A stretch of 64,000 nucleotides of DNA from Scleroderma bovista (taxonomy: Eukaryota; Basidiomycota; Agaricomycetes; Boletales; Sclerodermataceae), in contig JAYMGJ010000521.1 of assembly GCA_037178675.1 (NCBI GenBank), positions 1 through 64,000 on the forward strand, written 5' to 3'. Both the position numbers and the translations under genes were made by a program. Shown here one piece after another: positions 22,130 to 32,400 of this stretch. Position 1 is the stretch's first letter. The number at the start of each line of letters is the position of its first letter. Under the pieces are notes generated by a model. It saw nothing but the letters and a program-made list of their open reading frames with translations, searched no databases and was not told where the DNA came from.

Positions 22130-23950
22130 TTATCTCACGGGAGGAAGAATGTACTGCCGCAGATTGTTCAAGGTGTCCGGTTGGCTTTGGAGGAAAGGTG
22201 CTAACACGAGTGCATGGTGTCTGAGGTATAATGTGAAAGATTCGCTGGACCACCGCCCCATTGTCTTGACGACATCGAAAGGTACTCCTTTCAGTAGGTA
22301 GAATAATGTTCCTCCTATGCGCAGACTGTGGCCCTTTAAATCCGGCAAGTTCGGATGAGCTTTGGTGATGGAATCTATACGCTTGATTACCTCTTTTTTC
22401 GAGAGTGGGCGCAGCCCGCCGGTGGGGTGTTTCCAGGCGAATAAGTGAGATTCAACATTGCCGACATTGATTCTTGCATGATTGTCTAGTGCCGTTTTTG
22501 GGTCCGACGGCGATGGTAAGATGTGCGGCGCGCAGTGAACATCTTCCCCTGTGGGCGAAGTTTTGGTCATTGGAATGGAGAATTTGATGACTGGAAGGTT
22601 TTGATGGTTCTGCGTGAAAAAGAGACCGGCTCTAGTAATGTGTTTCGTCGGGTTGAACTTTGATATAGCCGGCACTGTGAATTCTCCTAGTCGCGCTATG
22701 CAAAAGAACGAGCAAACTATGCACGCGAAGATCGCTGCGTCGCGTGGGTTGTCATGGTCCATGAGGGAATGGAATATCTCTAGTATCTCTAGTGTGAACG
22801 GCGCTCGTTTCGAGCGTTTGGATGCAGTGGGTGCCAGTCTGGTTGCTCCTTCTAAGAGCGCTTTGTACTCCGGCTCATTTACTCGCCACTCCAGTCCGTG
22901 CAGTAGATGCCATGCGCGCACGGCCGCCGCATAGTTAGAGATTGAGGAACCCGAGTAAGCGCCTGCGCAACTTGACAGGAAAGCCGCGAAGACATGAGAG
23001 GAAACCGGTGCACGGTGATGTTCCGGGATGCCATGGATATCACAATATACATGAAAAATGAGGAGACCGGTACCGTAGAGTTCTTTGGTTGATTCTGACC
23101 ACGAGGCCCCTATGACCCGCACTATGCGGCCAATTTCTTCGTCTGACAAGGGTTGATTGGGGTCTGATACCTTTGAGCGTGGGGAAGTGTCCGATGGGCG
23201 CCAGCTCAGTAGTCGCTGCCGGGCGAGACAGTGCGGTCGGAGGGGGGAGGTGATTGGGGTGAGGTCGGGTTTGTATGGACGAGGTTTCGCCTGTAGGGGG
23301 TTACTATCAGGTAAGGGATGGTTGAAACGTTGCCTAGGCACTTCAGTCGTCGGCGAGCGCCTCTCCGATGACCTGGTCGTCTCGGCATTGGCTGGAGAGA
23401 GTGCGTTCGTCGACTTCTTGCTTGCACCTAGCGCGGTCAATGAGTTTAGCGGCGGGAATAGAGTATCGGCCCTCTTGGAGGGCTCTGATTTCTGCAGGTG
23501 CCAGGGGGGCTGTGCAGTCGATAAGGAATCCTTGAAGATGGTGAGGGATGGCGATAGGAGGGAGGAGGAGTTCCCAAGGGGGGTATATCCCTCGAGATGG
23601 GCCGTCCGCTGGGTTGTGTTCGCTGGGGACAAAAACTGCATGGGCAGAGATGAGATTGGAGGAGCGTTCGACCAGGAAGGAATGGATGCGCTTGAACACG
23701 TCGTTAACGAGTTTGTTCCGGTGTCTGCCCACTTTCCAGCTTTCGATGACGCTGGTGTTGTCGCCATAGACAGTGACGTGTTGTGAGCTGTTAATGCCGC
23801 TAGAGAGGGCACGAAGCAGGAGCTCAAATCCCACTGCTTCTGCCCATGCAATGTCTCTCTTGCCATCGAGCGTTTGCCAACCTGGGAAGAGTCGCCAGGC
23901 TCTCCATTGCTTCCCGATGACGATTCCAATACCGATGCTAGAGCTAGCAT
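22130..23950 (-). CDS. Tyrosine recombinase of the Ngaro-like element
   Basis: Catalyses integration of the circular cDNA, replacing the integrase of other retrotransposons. The frame is open for 606 codons, but the first ~200 residues overlap the RT/RNase H frame and the true start is uncertain. The recognisable enzyme begins near LSDEEIGRIVRV. All catalytic positions of the family are visible: Arg in FCIARLGEF, the H-x-x-R box in LKGHSLRIGG, Trp in GRWSSESF, and the nucleophile Tyr in LYLRHH, 14 residues after the GRW. An N-terminal SAM-like domain (WSESTKELYGTGLLIF..AFLSSCAG) precedes the catalytic domain. The frame has no internal stop, so it could be functional. Confidence 0.9.
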   Translation of the reverse strand: MLALASVLESSSGSNGEPGDSSQVGKRSMARETLHGQKQWDLSSCFVPSLAALTAHNTSLSMATTPASSKAGKWADTGTNSLTTCSSASIPSWSNAPPISSLPMQFLSPANTTQRTAHLEGYTPLGNSSSLLSPSLTIFKDSLSTAQPPWHLQKSEPSKRADTLFPPLNSLTALGASKKSTNALSPANAETTRSSERRSPTTEVPRQRFNHPLPDSNPLQAKPRPYKPDLTPITSPLRPHCLARQRLLSWRPSDTSPRSKVSDPNQPLSDEEIGRIVRVIGASWSESTKELYGTGLLIFHVYCDIHGIPEHHRAPVSSHVFAAFLSSCAGAYSGSSISNYAAAVRAWHLLHGLEWRVNEPEYKALLEGATRLAPTASKRSKRAPFTLEILEIFHSLMDHDNPRDAAIFACIVCSFFCIARLGEFTVPAISKFNPTKHITRAGLFFTQNHQNLPVIKFSIPMTKTSPTGEDVHCAPHILPSPSDPKTALDNHARINVGNVESHLFAWKHPTGGLRPLSKKEVIKRIDSITKAHPNLPDLKGHSLRIGGTLFYLLKGVPFDVVKTMGRWSSESFTLYLRHHALVLAPFLQSQPDTLNNLRQYILPPVR

Positions 23951-25586
23951 CTGAGAAAGCTTGGTGGTCCACGCGAGGGGGCGGGGGGAAAATATTGCGG
24001 ATGGCCGCCCCGTTTTTTATTGTGCTGTGCCACCACGTGAGTTCCTCGTGTATGGCTTTATCTGGTCGGTGTGGCATGAAAGGTTTTTCCGCGCACACTG
24101 CTAGCATGCGTTCTAGGCCCGTAAGATAGGCCCTGCCTGCTGGTACGAGTGAGGCTGTGTGCAGTAGTTTACCATATAGCTTCTGTACGTCTTCCAGGCA
24201 GTGCGCTGTGCGAGATCGCCAATCCTCAATCGACCTGAGGTATTTGGTTGCTTTTTCAGGGCTGAGCTTAACTGTCCGCTCCCGCAGATTCCAGACGAAT
24301 CCGATGTAAGTTGTGGCTGGGCCAAATGGCTGATCTTTCGATACTTCCCATGGTATGCCTAGGGTAGCTGAGATACTGTCGATATCTGCCATGTTGTATG
24401 TGAAGGTCGCGTCGTGTTCCGAGCGGGTGGATATGCGTGACCAGTCTTGTACGGGCGATGAGCAGTCTTCGTTAAATTCCTCTGTGTTGCCATCAGCGGC
24501 TGTGTGGCCTTCGTACCATAAGCGGCCACCCTTCCGCTGTGTCCCTACTGTAGATATTTGTTGATGCCAAACCCTGCGAGCTTTGTTGTAGTCCACAATG
24601 TGTTCACGTTTTACTCGGAAGAAAATGTGATCATCAACCCACTTGTCAAGTGGGCCTATGCCGTGGTGTCGGAAGATTTCCGCGGCTGCATCTGCGACGT
24701 GGCCATAGACGCCCGCTGATGGTGATGCGCCGAAGGCCAAACATGTGTCAATGCACCCCTCTGAGTGCGAAGTGCGCACCACTGCCGCAGGCCATTGGGA
24801 ATGGTGTAAGGGGACTGTGCGGTAGGCTTCCGCAACATCTCGCGTTGCTGCTTCGGACCCTGGGGGAAGTCTCGCCGCTAGGAGATACACTGTGGAGAAT
24901 TTTCCCCATGTCGTGGGGAAATTATCGGCATTAAGTGCTGAGTTAATAGATGGGGAGGGGTTAGCAGAGTTCGGTGTCGAAGGGAAGGAAAAATTCTGAA
25001 CTAGTCTGAATTTGCCGGGGCGCCCTGGTTTGGGGATTAAAGAGAGTGGAGAAGATTGGAAGGGTCCTAAAGTATCATATATGAGTGGGAGGGGAAAAGG
25101 TCCGATGTATCTGCCTTTAGTGATCTCTTTCTGTATGGTATTTCTGAACTCGGAGCTGTATGTGTTAATCGATGGTGCATTCATAGGAGTTTGTACGTGC
25201 GTGATATTAGGGAAGTCTATCTTAAAACCAAATTTAAGTCCGTCAGGTATGGTATTGAAACGATCTATGATACCCGCATTGCGCAGTTCTGCGGTCCATG
25301 TGTCCGGGTTATACGGGGTTAGTGCTTTGGCTCTTCTGTGCTCGAGGGCAGCTTTGAGCTCCGTGGGCAGATGACCCGCAACCTGAACATAGGTGTGCAT
25401 GTGAGTGCTTATCTGAGCAGCCGTCCTTGCGTTGCCATCGGGAGCAGATGCGTTGGCCTGTGGCTTTGCCAACAAGGGTTCTATTGACTCGTTTGGCGAA
25501 CGTGTCATGCTTGAGGTCCCAGGTCTTGTTGGCGTCGCATTCAACGACCGGGACACTGTGCATTTCGCGGCTGAGGCAGACCGCAC
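23343..25586 (-). CDS. Reverse transcriptase-RNase H of the Ngaro-like element
   Basis: Copies the element RNA into cDNA. The 747-residue frame contains, in order, RT motifs SPLSLIPKPGRPGKFRLVQN, DVAEAYRTVPLH (catalytic Asp), and the active-site box KWVDDHIFF, where W replaces the usual Y of YxDD. A thumb-like region follows (LGIPWE..YIGFVWN). The RNase H-like domain shows the acidic residues in QAFSDASSS, WAEAVGFELL, VYGDNTSVIESW and HNPADGPSRG. Its 5' part overlaps the gag zinc-finger tail in another frame, so a frameshift or reinitiation is needed. Its 3' part overlaps the recombinase frame. Confidence 0.92.
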   Translation of the reverse strand: MRSASAAKCTVSRSLNATPTRPGTSSMTRSPNESIEPLLAKPQANASAPDGNARTAAQISTHMHTYVQVAGHLPTELKAALEHRRAKALTPYNPDTWTAELRNAGIIDRFNTIPDGLKFGFKIDFPNITHVQTPMNAPSINTYSSEFRNTIQKEITKGRYIGPFPLPLIYDTLGPFQSSPLSLIPKPGRPGKFRLVQNFSFPSTPNSANPSPSINSALNADNFPTTWGKFSTVYLLAARLPPGSEAATRDVAEAYRTVPLHHSQWPAAVVRTSHSEGCIDTCLAFGASPSAGVYGHVADAAAEIFRHHGIGPLDKWVDDHIFFRVKREHIVDYNKARRVWHQQISTVGTQRKGGRLWYEGHTAADGNTEEFNEDCSSPVQDWSRISTRSEHDATFTYNMADIDSISATLGIPWEVSKDQPFGPATTYIGFVWNLRERTVKLSPEKATKYLRSIEDWRSRTAHCLEDVQKLYGKLLHTASLVPAGRAYLTGLERMLAVCAEKPFMPHRPDKAIHEELTWWHSTIKNGAAIRNIFPPPPRVDHQAFSDASSSIGIGIVIGKQWRAWRLFPGWQTLDGKRDIAWAEAVGFELLLRALSSGINSSQHVTVYGDNTSVIESWKVGRHRNKLVNDVFKRIHSFLVERSSNLISAHAVFVPSEHNPADGPSRGIYPPWELLLPPIAIPHHLQGFLIDCTAPLAPAEIRALQEGRYSIPAAKLIDRARCKQEVDERTLSSQCRDDQVIGEALADD

Positions 25587-26910
25587 ACGCTGGTAAGGGT
25601 TCGTTCTCGTTGTTGATTTTCTCTCTGGTATGAAAGGACTTCGCGCGTTTGTGTGACGATTCCGAGTGATCCGTATTCGGCGAAGCTGGGCGTTTGGAGT
25701 AGCTTGGTTGACGCTGTTGCTGCTGGGCAGCCTTTTGCGTTATCTGGCTTGGACGCTGTTGGGCTGTTACAGCCGCTAGTAGCTTTTCATTCGCCTAAAG
25801 TTGGGTCGTTCCCGTTGCAGGGGGGGCAAAGGCGTGATAGCCATGTCATGGTGCCGTGTTATGGATGTCGGTGCCACGTGCGGGGTTCGCCGTGTAGTGG
25901 GTCCGATCCCAAGGGCGTCGCGGCGTGTAGCCATAAGGAGTGCAGTCGTGTAAATAAATTGTACGACGGACGTTTGTGAGAAACTCTGCTGCTATGAGGG
26001 CGCGATTATTATGCGCACTCACCTCATTGGCTTGCTTGATTGCCCAGTTGTGAGCCTTGTGTGTAAGCTCTCTCCGGATTTTGCTCAGCAACTCTTCGTT
26101 GATGTACTTGAGGTTGAAAGAGTGGGCTGTCCCCAGCGTGTCGTGCCATCGTCTCCGCGCTGTGGCCTGATATACTATCAGGGCCTTTCTGGATGTCTCC
26201 TCGGAGTCGTGTCTCCATTCATGCGCTCCAAGCGCCATCCAAAAACCCAAGTGGGATTCTAAACGTTTCTGGTCCCACCCATTCTCTTTCATAGCCTGAA
26301 GCATGCGGTGCGTGGCTTCGTCGATTTGGGCCCAAGTGAGGTCCTTATCCTCGACTACTGACTGTTTGGCCCTAGCTGCTGCCACCGGAACGAACGAGTG
26401 CAGCCCGTGGTCGTCTTGAGTAATGGCTAGCGCCTCGTCGTCCATTGAGGGTGAGTACGCTTGCGCATCTGCGAGACCTTTGTTCGTGAAGAAGTATAGT
26501 TCACAGTATTCCCCTTTGCGGAGTTTGCGTAGGGCGAGAGGGGATGGCAGGATGGGCGTAGATGTGGAGATTTGCGTGTCTGCAAACGGGAGGAACTTGT
26601 TGCGGTTCTTCTTCTTCTCCTCTTGTAGGGCCGTTTCTTGTTCTTCTGTTAGAAGCCTCTGTCGCTCCTCCTCTTCGTGTTGCTGTTCTTCTCTGTCTCG
26701 TTGCGCTGCTTGTACGTCCGCTTCCAGCTGGGCGTCCCATTCTTGCCTGTCCAAAGCATTTTGGGCCTGCCAAATTGCTAGTAGCCGCTGCGCCGCTTCT
26801 TCGTGTGAGATGTGGAAGTCGTTCACTAGTGGTTGTCGCGCTGGAAGAAAACGGTCTAGTCCGTAGTCCGGTGGGAGAGAGTCGTGAGGATTCTGGGTGA
26901 TGTTGGGCAT
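25309..26910 (-). CDS. Gag-like protein of the Ngaro-like element, probably spliced or stop-interrupted
   Basis: The putative capsid/nucleocapsid protein. The start chosen is the ATG at 26910 (MPNITQNP); the frame is open upstream into A1 to 27090. A Gln/Glu-rich coiled coil is followed by a globular region (LRKGEYCELYFFTNKG..HLGFWMALGAHEWR). In the same frame, two stops occur (TGA at 25848-25846, TAG at 25797-25795). After them coding resumes and reaches a Cys/His-rich end, CAVCLSRE..ICSRWQRKDGCS..HLCSGCGSSAHGAQSCPR, stopping at 25309. A good donor after NE (GAG|GTGAGT) and an acceptor ending exactly in that TAG would remove both stops as a 228-nt phase-0 intron (26022-25795), leaving 457 aa. 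The alternative is two nonsense mutations. Confidence 0.75.
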
Positions 26911-26940
26911 ATCGTCCAGGGTCGGGCTGAGAAAAACGAA

Positions 26941-27106
26941 TGTGAAAAAACACAAGGAAGGTGGTTGCGCGAGTACTACTAGCGGTACTACGGACTGATT
27001 ACTGGTGGAGAGAGCGGAAGACAAGGAGAAGATAACTCCGCTTCCGCTTCTCACGCATAGACTAACTCCTACGTCGCTCTCGTGCCTCATCTTACGTAGG
27101 CCGCCA
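26941..27106 (-). repeat. Split direct repeat A1 (outer 5' end of the element)
   Basis: A 166-bp copy of A2, looking identical base for base. It runs from TGTGAAAAAACACAAGG to CGTAGGCCGCCA on the plus strand and marks the right-hand end of the element. Confidence 0.9.
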
Positions 27107-27611
27107 GCTGCGATCTGCTCCTCTGCTTATATAATCCATATTTTTTCACCAGCTTGTACGCAACGTTGAGCGAGGTTGAGAACTATTGCTGTCATATCAT
27201 CATCTGAGTCGGGTCCTCTGGACGATGATATTACAGCAATTCACCCTCAACGCACAGGGGAGACCAAGTCAAACAGCAGGTCGAGAATTCGCATCCCCAC
27301 CCTCAAAGGCTTGAAAGCTGATGGGCCTCGGACCTGCGATCTGCCTCAACTCCCTTTTATTATCTGCCTTCTTAACTTCGCTTTCCAAATTTTCCACATC
27401 CACGTCCGTGACGATCGTGTGCAGCGCTGGCGCTGAAGACTTGAACCTTTCTCCTGCCCATCGGATGACGAACGGGGTGGATCGCTCCCTTCTAAGCCAC
27501 TGATCAGGAAAACTACACGAGACTCTATCGTACTTACTTTGGACTTAGTCTGGCCTAATTACTTGATCATTTCTGTCAAGTGACTAAGGGTGCCTTTGCT
27601 GATACGGTGAA
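27107..27611. other. Intergenic between the retrotransposon and acetate kinase
   Basis: About 505 bp forming the 3' flank of acetate kinase. A short plus-strand frame is present (27176-27436), but no motif was recognised. Confidence 0.45.
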
Positions 27612-29201
27612 TTAATCTTCTACGACTGCACATCCTCTCGCCATCTCTCTCTGCTCGTCCGTCCGACACACTAATATCCTCTTACCTCTCTTGTGAACAC
27701 CGATTTCCAACACGTCTCCATCGACATCATCCACGCGCTCATTGGCCACGTTGTCAACACCCACATACCCCAAACACTCAATTGCCTCTCCGACTTTCCT
27801 TCGTACCACGCTGCTCCGCTCCCCAACGCCGCCTGCAAAAACGAGCGCATGCACATCGCCACGTAGCACAAGGTGATATGCACCAATATAGTGCAGGATG
27901 CGGTCGATGAGGAGGTTGAAAGCAAATGTGTATTGGTTGTCTTGAGGTTCTTCGGTGCCAGGTGGGAAAGCTTTACGAACGATCTCCCCGAAATCAGCTG
28001 TGCCCGTCAAAGCCTTCCACCCCATTTGCGTGTTCAAGATCATCTCCGCCTATCCCGCGAATGACAACGTGTACAGACACTAATCAGCTTGGACAACCGA
28101 ATCGACGCACCTCGCTAATATGTACCTCCCTTGCCACTCCCTCCTTACGACTCATAATTATGGTTCTACCGTCCACCAGTGGAGCGTCCAGGCTCGTATA
28201 ATGAAATATCAAGCTTGGATCAACATCTCCTGCACGGGTTGAACTGGGCAGGCCGCTCAAAGGAGTGAGCCCCATCGACGTATCGATCGATTTTCCACCG
28301 CGGATGGCACATGCTGATGCCCCAGATCCGATGTGTAACGCGATAATGTTGAGGGTAGAAGGGTCCTGTGTGCAAAGTAGGATGTATGCGCATTAAGATG
28401 AGGTGATGCATACCTTCTGAAGATACTGAGCAACCTCTCGGGTGATAAATGCGTCTGTTTCCGGTTGTTAACACCCATTCTCCCTTCATGAGATGTACAC
28501 TCACAACTTAGACCATGGAATCCGTATTTTCTCAAGCCGCGCTTCCTGGCGATATTCTGATTGATTGCATATGCAGCAACATGCGCTGGTATGTGCTTAT
28601 GGAATGCCGTATCGAAGAATGCAATGGAATGTGCGCCCGGAAGGGCTTCGATCGCTGCACGTATCACTCGGAGGGATGCGCCATTATGTCTGGACGTGGG
28701 CGGGTATGTACATAGCCCCCGGAACAGAGAAACTAACACTCACAAAGGCGCCAAATCAGACAACCTCTCGATGTGATGGTACGTCTCCTCATTAATGATA
28801 ACGGGGTCTACATATTCCCCACCGTGCACAACGCGGTGACATACGTTTCTGATCTCACTAAGATCGAGGTTCACCTTTACCTCGCTTTTAGCGTCTTGAT
28901 CACCTCTAGTTTGTTCAGCATGTTGAGCAGCACCGAGTTGAGCTAGTCTATCCAAGAAATATTTGAATGCGGACTCATGATCCAGAATGCACGGCTCGGA
29001 AGTTTCCTTGTGTCCTGCTGAGTACTGATCTAGTCCTAGTGCGCCGATGATCGTGAAGCTGAACTTGGATGGCGGGGATGAGATGGAGGACGTCGATGAC
29101 GTCAGTAGCAGGCGTGGCACCGCAGGATCGTGGGTGATGCGTTGGAAGAGAGAGATCTTGAGAGAAGATGAGCCTGCGTTGACTGCGAGGATAAGGGACA
29201 T
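27612..29201 (-). CDS. ack: Acetate kinase
   Basis: Converts acetyl-phosphate and ADP to acetate and ATP in the cytosol (ASKHA fold). In coding order the exons are 29201-28744, 28689-28505, 28454-28414, 28365-28111 and 28049-27612, giving 458 aa. Landmarks are [11 protein letters not shown] at the N-terminus, [45 protein letters not shown] (restored only by splicing), [38 protein letters not shown], and near the C-terminus [17 protein letters not shown]. Catalytic and binding residues of the family (Asn in NAGSSS, Arg in HRVVHGG, Asp in FDTAFH, His in LHIGSGAS) are all present. It is about 200 bp downstream of the TPR-HET gene on the same strand. Confidence 0.95.
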
Positions 29202-29410
29202 TGGTAAGCGTTGATGACGGTCTGTGAACCAGTATGTACTTGAGGTTACGAATGTGCTGGGCGAGGTGTGAGAACAAATTACCCTGGCCCATATACCGTC
29301 GCAAGCCGGTTCTATGTTATGTAAGTGTGACGAAACCTCCGGCGATTCACGAATTGCAGATAGATTCAACGAAAAACGGAATATATTGCAATCCTATTAC
29401 TTACATAGAT

Positions 29411-32400
29411 CTATACGATAGTCAGTGTATTAACTTCACCTTTCAACACACCAGCAGAGTCCGTAGGACGAACGATAATATGACAAAACGAGGCAACCCT
29501 CCGATATTCATTGTGAGGTAGTTCCTTTAATAGAAGTGCACTGAACGGCTGTTCCAGCCGTGTGAGCCATTGGTAAGTCCAGGCATCATCACTTTCGACA
29601 GCAGGATGAAGTAAGTCGGGGTGCCATGGGCGTATCAGGACATATGGGACTCTTTTCGCCGTATTTTCGAGTCTCTCCGACAGTGCAATATCAATGGAAG
29701 TCAGGCCCACCGCCTGAATTTGGTGGACGTGAGTCGCAGTACTGGTATCCACTCGAGTGAGAGTCATAGCTTTGATGCGGTGGACAATACACGGAAGAAT
29801 AAGCCTGAAGTTAGCGAATTTGGCGAGTGGTAAGTTGGAGAGCGCCTGATGCATTTTGCGCACAGGCCGGAGAAAGAAAAGTTGGCGAATTCTATGTGTG
29901 GAAGGTGGCGTTGTGAGGTCTGGCAGAGACAGAGGAAGAGTTTGGTATGGGATGATGGTGGAAGGGAAGCAGCTGTGAAATGCCGATGATCGCCCGACCC
30001 AATCCAGGATTGATGTGTCGCCAGACTTCGAGATCACCTCTGCGAGCAGACGCCCGAGGGCATTCTCTGCAGATTCCCCATATAGGACAGGAATGTGGAG
30101 ACTGAAGACTCCCAGAAGTGAATAGGCTATGTCTTCTGGCCGAGTGGTACAACGCGTGGATGCCCACTGGAGCCTCGATCGTGCGCCATCTACACCCGGA
30201 TGGAAATCAGTGAGATATCGTGAGGTGATGCCCGTCGCCTGTTCCAATTCGCCAAGTATGGCGCTATCCTCCTTGTGATTCGAGGAACTGCCCCGGTAAA
30301 GCGACCAATCTCGAGTGAAAAACAACATAGTATGGGGCGCCAACAGCTCTTGAAGGGTCCAGCCACGCTTAAACCACACACTATGGGTTAGCTCGCCCGT
30401 ATCTGAGACATCAGCAAGGTGGACCAGAGTGAGAGCCGACAGTCGGTACCATAAAAACATGGAGCCAATCGCCTCCTGGAGTTCTGTGCTGCTTTCCTTA
30501 TCAATGCAGCACGTATCACTCCAAGCCCACAAGTATCCATGTCGACAACATTCTTGACAAAAGAACTGCAGCTTCGAGATACCATCGGTAGGATCCAAGT
30601 CATAGACGACTCGCCCATCAATGTCACGCAACAGTGGTTCGAATTTTCCCCACCGATGGGACAGTGTGACATACCGGAAATAGGTAGACACTACTTCGCG
30701 GATATGAATGACTTGTGCGAGGGCATCCATCGCTGAGGCTGATGATAGCAGCTGGTTGTATTCTCCGCTCTTCTCAAATCGTGCGATCTGTGAGTCTCTG
30801 TCACATAGCTTTCCAGTACAAATGTCCAGCAAGCGAGGGGGAAATCCCTTCAGGATGTCCAAAACAATGTCTCCAATCAAGCATTTGAACCGCGAACCAG
30901 AAGTTGTGCCAGTGGGACGTGCTGACTGAGCTCTTGCACCGATTTTCAGCTGACGATAATTGAAGAGACTGTTGAGAGACTCTGCATGGTCAGGATGACC
31001 TTGGGGACGCAGTGCCAATGCTGCTTGTTCGAATTTGATGGCATCGTCCAGATCAGTCAACATGGCTAGCTTGGTGAACCTCTCCGATAGACACTGTGCA
31101 AGGTCATGCAAATGTGGCGCACTGGCCAGAATCCCTGATGGACAGACCTCTAACACTTCCTGATACAGTGTAATGGCTTCATCGGAATCAACAACGGCCC
31201 CCTGTTGTTGGAACCTACGCAGAAGGAAAGCGGCGAGAGTGGTAAGAGACATTACATGATCGGGATGACCAGTGGCGCAGAGCTTCAAGGCAACTCGTGC
31301 GACAGCCACAATCCCATCCACAACTGGGGCAACATCTCCATCTTCAACTAGGTCTTTAACATAAACCAGAAGTTGGTGGAGGGATATGTCATTATCAGGC
31401 TGTGCCTCCTGAACGTCCGAAATGTTTTCAAATTTGCGGAACCTATCGTGAAGGTCGGTAACAAGGTTGTGAAAGTATGCAGCACGGCCAGGATTCCCTG
31501 CTTCGCAAGATGCCAATGCAGAGCGCCCAAGTGAGATACATTCATCCAAGTCAGCTGTCATGTCATGTCCCTGAATTCGCTTTCGGATCAGAAGAAGCAG
31601 CTTGTCAATAGACTTAACGTGATAGTGATGGCCCTGTGGATGGAAGTCCAATATAGCTCTGCGGAGGGAGATAAGCTCGTCCAAGTCTGCTGCAGCATCC
31701 AGCTTCTCAAATCGGGGGCTAAGACAGTTCGCCAACTGGTTGAGCGATCTTAGCCAATCGGAATGACCCACCAGATGGAGGTCCAACACTGATCGATGCA
31801 ACGAAATTGCCTCATTGAGATCACAGTCCGTATCCAGTTTCAGAAACCTGTCCCTCAGGCAAATTGCAAGGTGGTCGAGAGTAAAGGCACGACAAGAGTG
31901 CCCCGGGGGACGGAGCTCTAACGCAGCTCGACCGAGTGTGATGGCTTCTTCCAAGTCTGCTATGGCATCCTGTTTGTTGTACCGGTTGCTGAAGCAAAGT
32001 GCGAGACTATGAAGTGGGTCCGATCGATCAAAATGAGCTGCCGGACAGAGGTCCAACGCTGATCGATGCAGAGAAATTGCCTCATCGAGATCACAGTCCG
32101 TATCCAGTTCCAGGAATCTGTCCCTCAGGCAAATTGCAAGGTTGTAGAGAGTCGAGACACGACAAGAGTGCCCCGGGGACCGGAGTTCTAACGCAGCTCG
32201 ACCAAGTGTGATGGCTTCCTCCAAGTCTGCTATGATACCCTGTTTGTTGTACTGGTCGCTGAAGCAAAGTGCAAGACTATGGAGTGAGTCCGACCGATCA
32301 GGATGACCCACTGGGCGTAGGTCCAACGCTGATCGATGCAGCGAAATTGCCTCAGCGAGATCACAGTCCGTATCTAGTTTGATCAGAAACCTGTCCCTCA

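Larger units (their letters stand above)
21347..27106 (-). mobile_element. Complete Ngaro-like tyrosine-recombinase retrotransposon, 5760 bp
   Basis: Read on the minus strand the order is A1 (27106-26941), gag, RT/RNase H, tyrosine recombinase, B1 (22042-21839), A2 (21839-21674), a 123-bp spacer, and B2 (21550-21347). Split direct repeats of this kind, with a tyrosine recombinase instead of an integrase, define the DIRS order. No methyltransferase frame is seen, and the arrangement fits the Ngaro group. The A copies (166 bp each) and the B copies (204 bp each) look identical by eye, so the insertion is probably recent. No target-site duplication is expected for this mechanism, and none is apparent. 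Confidence 0.9.

Noticed and set aside
23157..23786. Plus-strand frame of 209 aa inside the retrotransposon
   Set aside because: Lies antisense to RT/RNase H and recombinase frames that carry all catalytic motifs.
25846..25848. Calling the TGA the true end of Gag
   Set aside because: The same frame resumes with a clear Cys/His-rich domain that overlaps the RT frame, so a spliced or interrupted longer Gag fits better.
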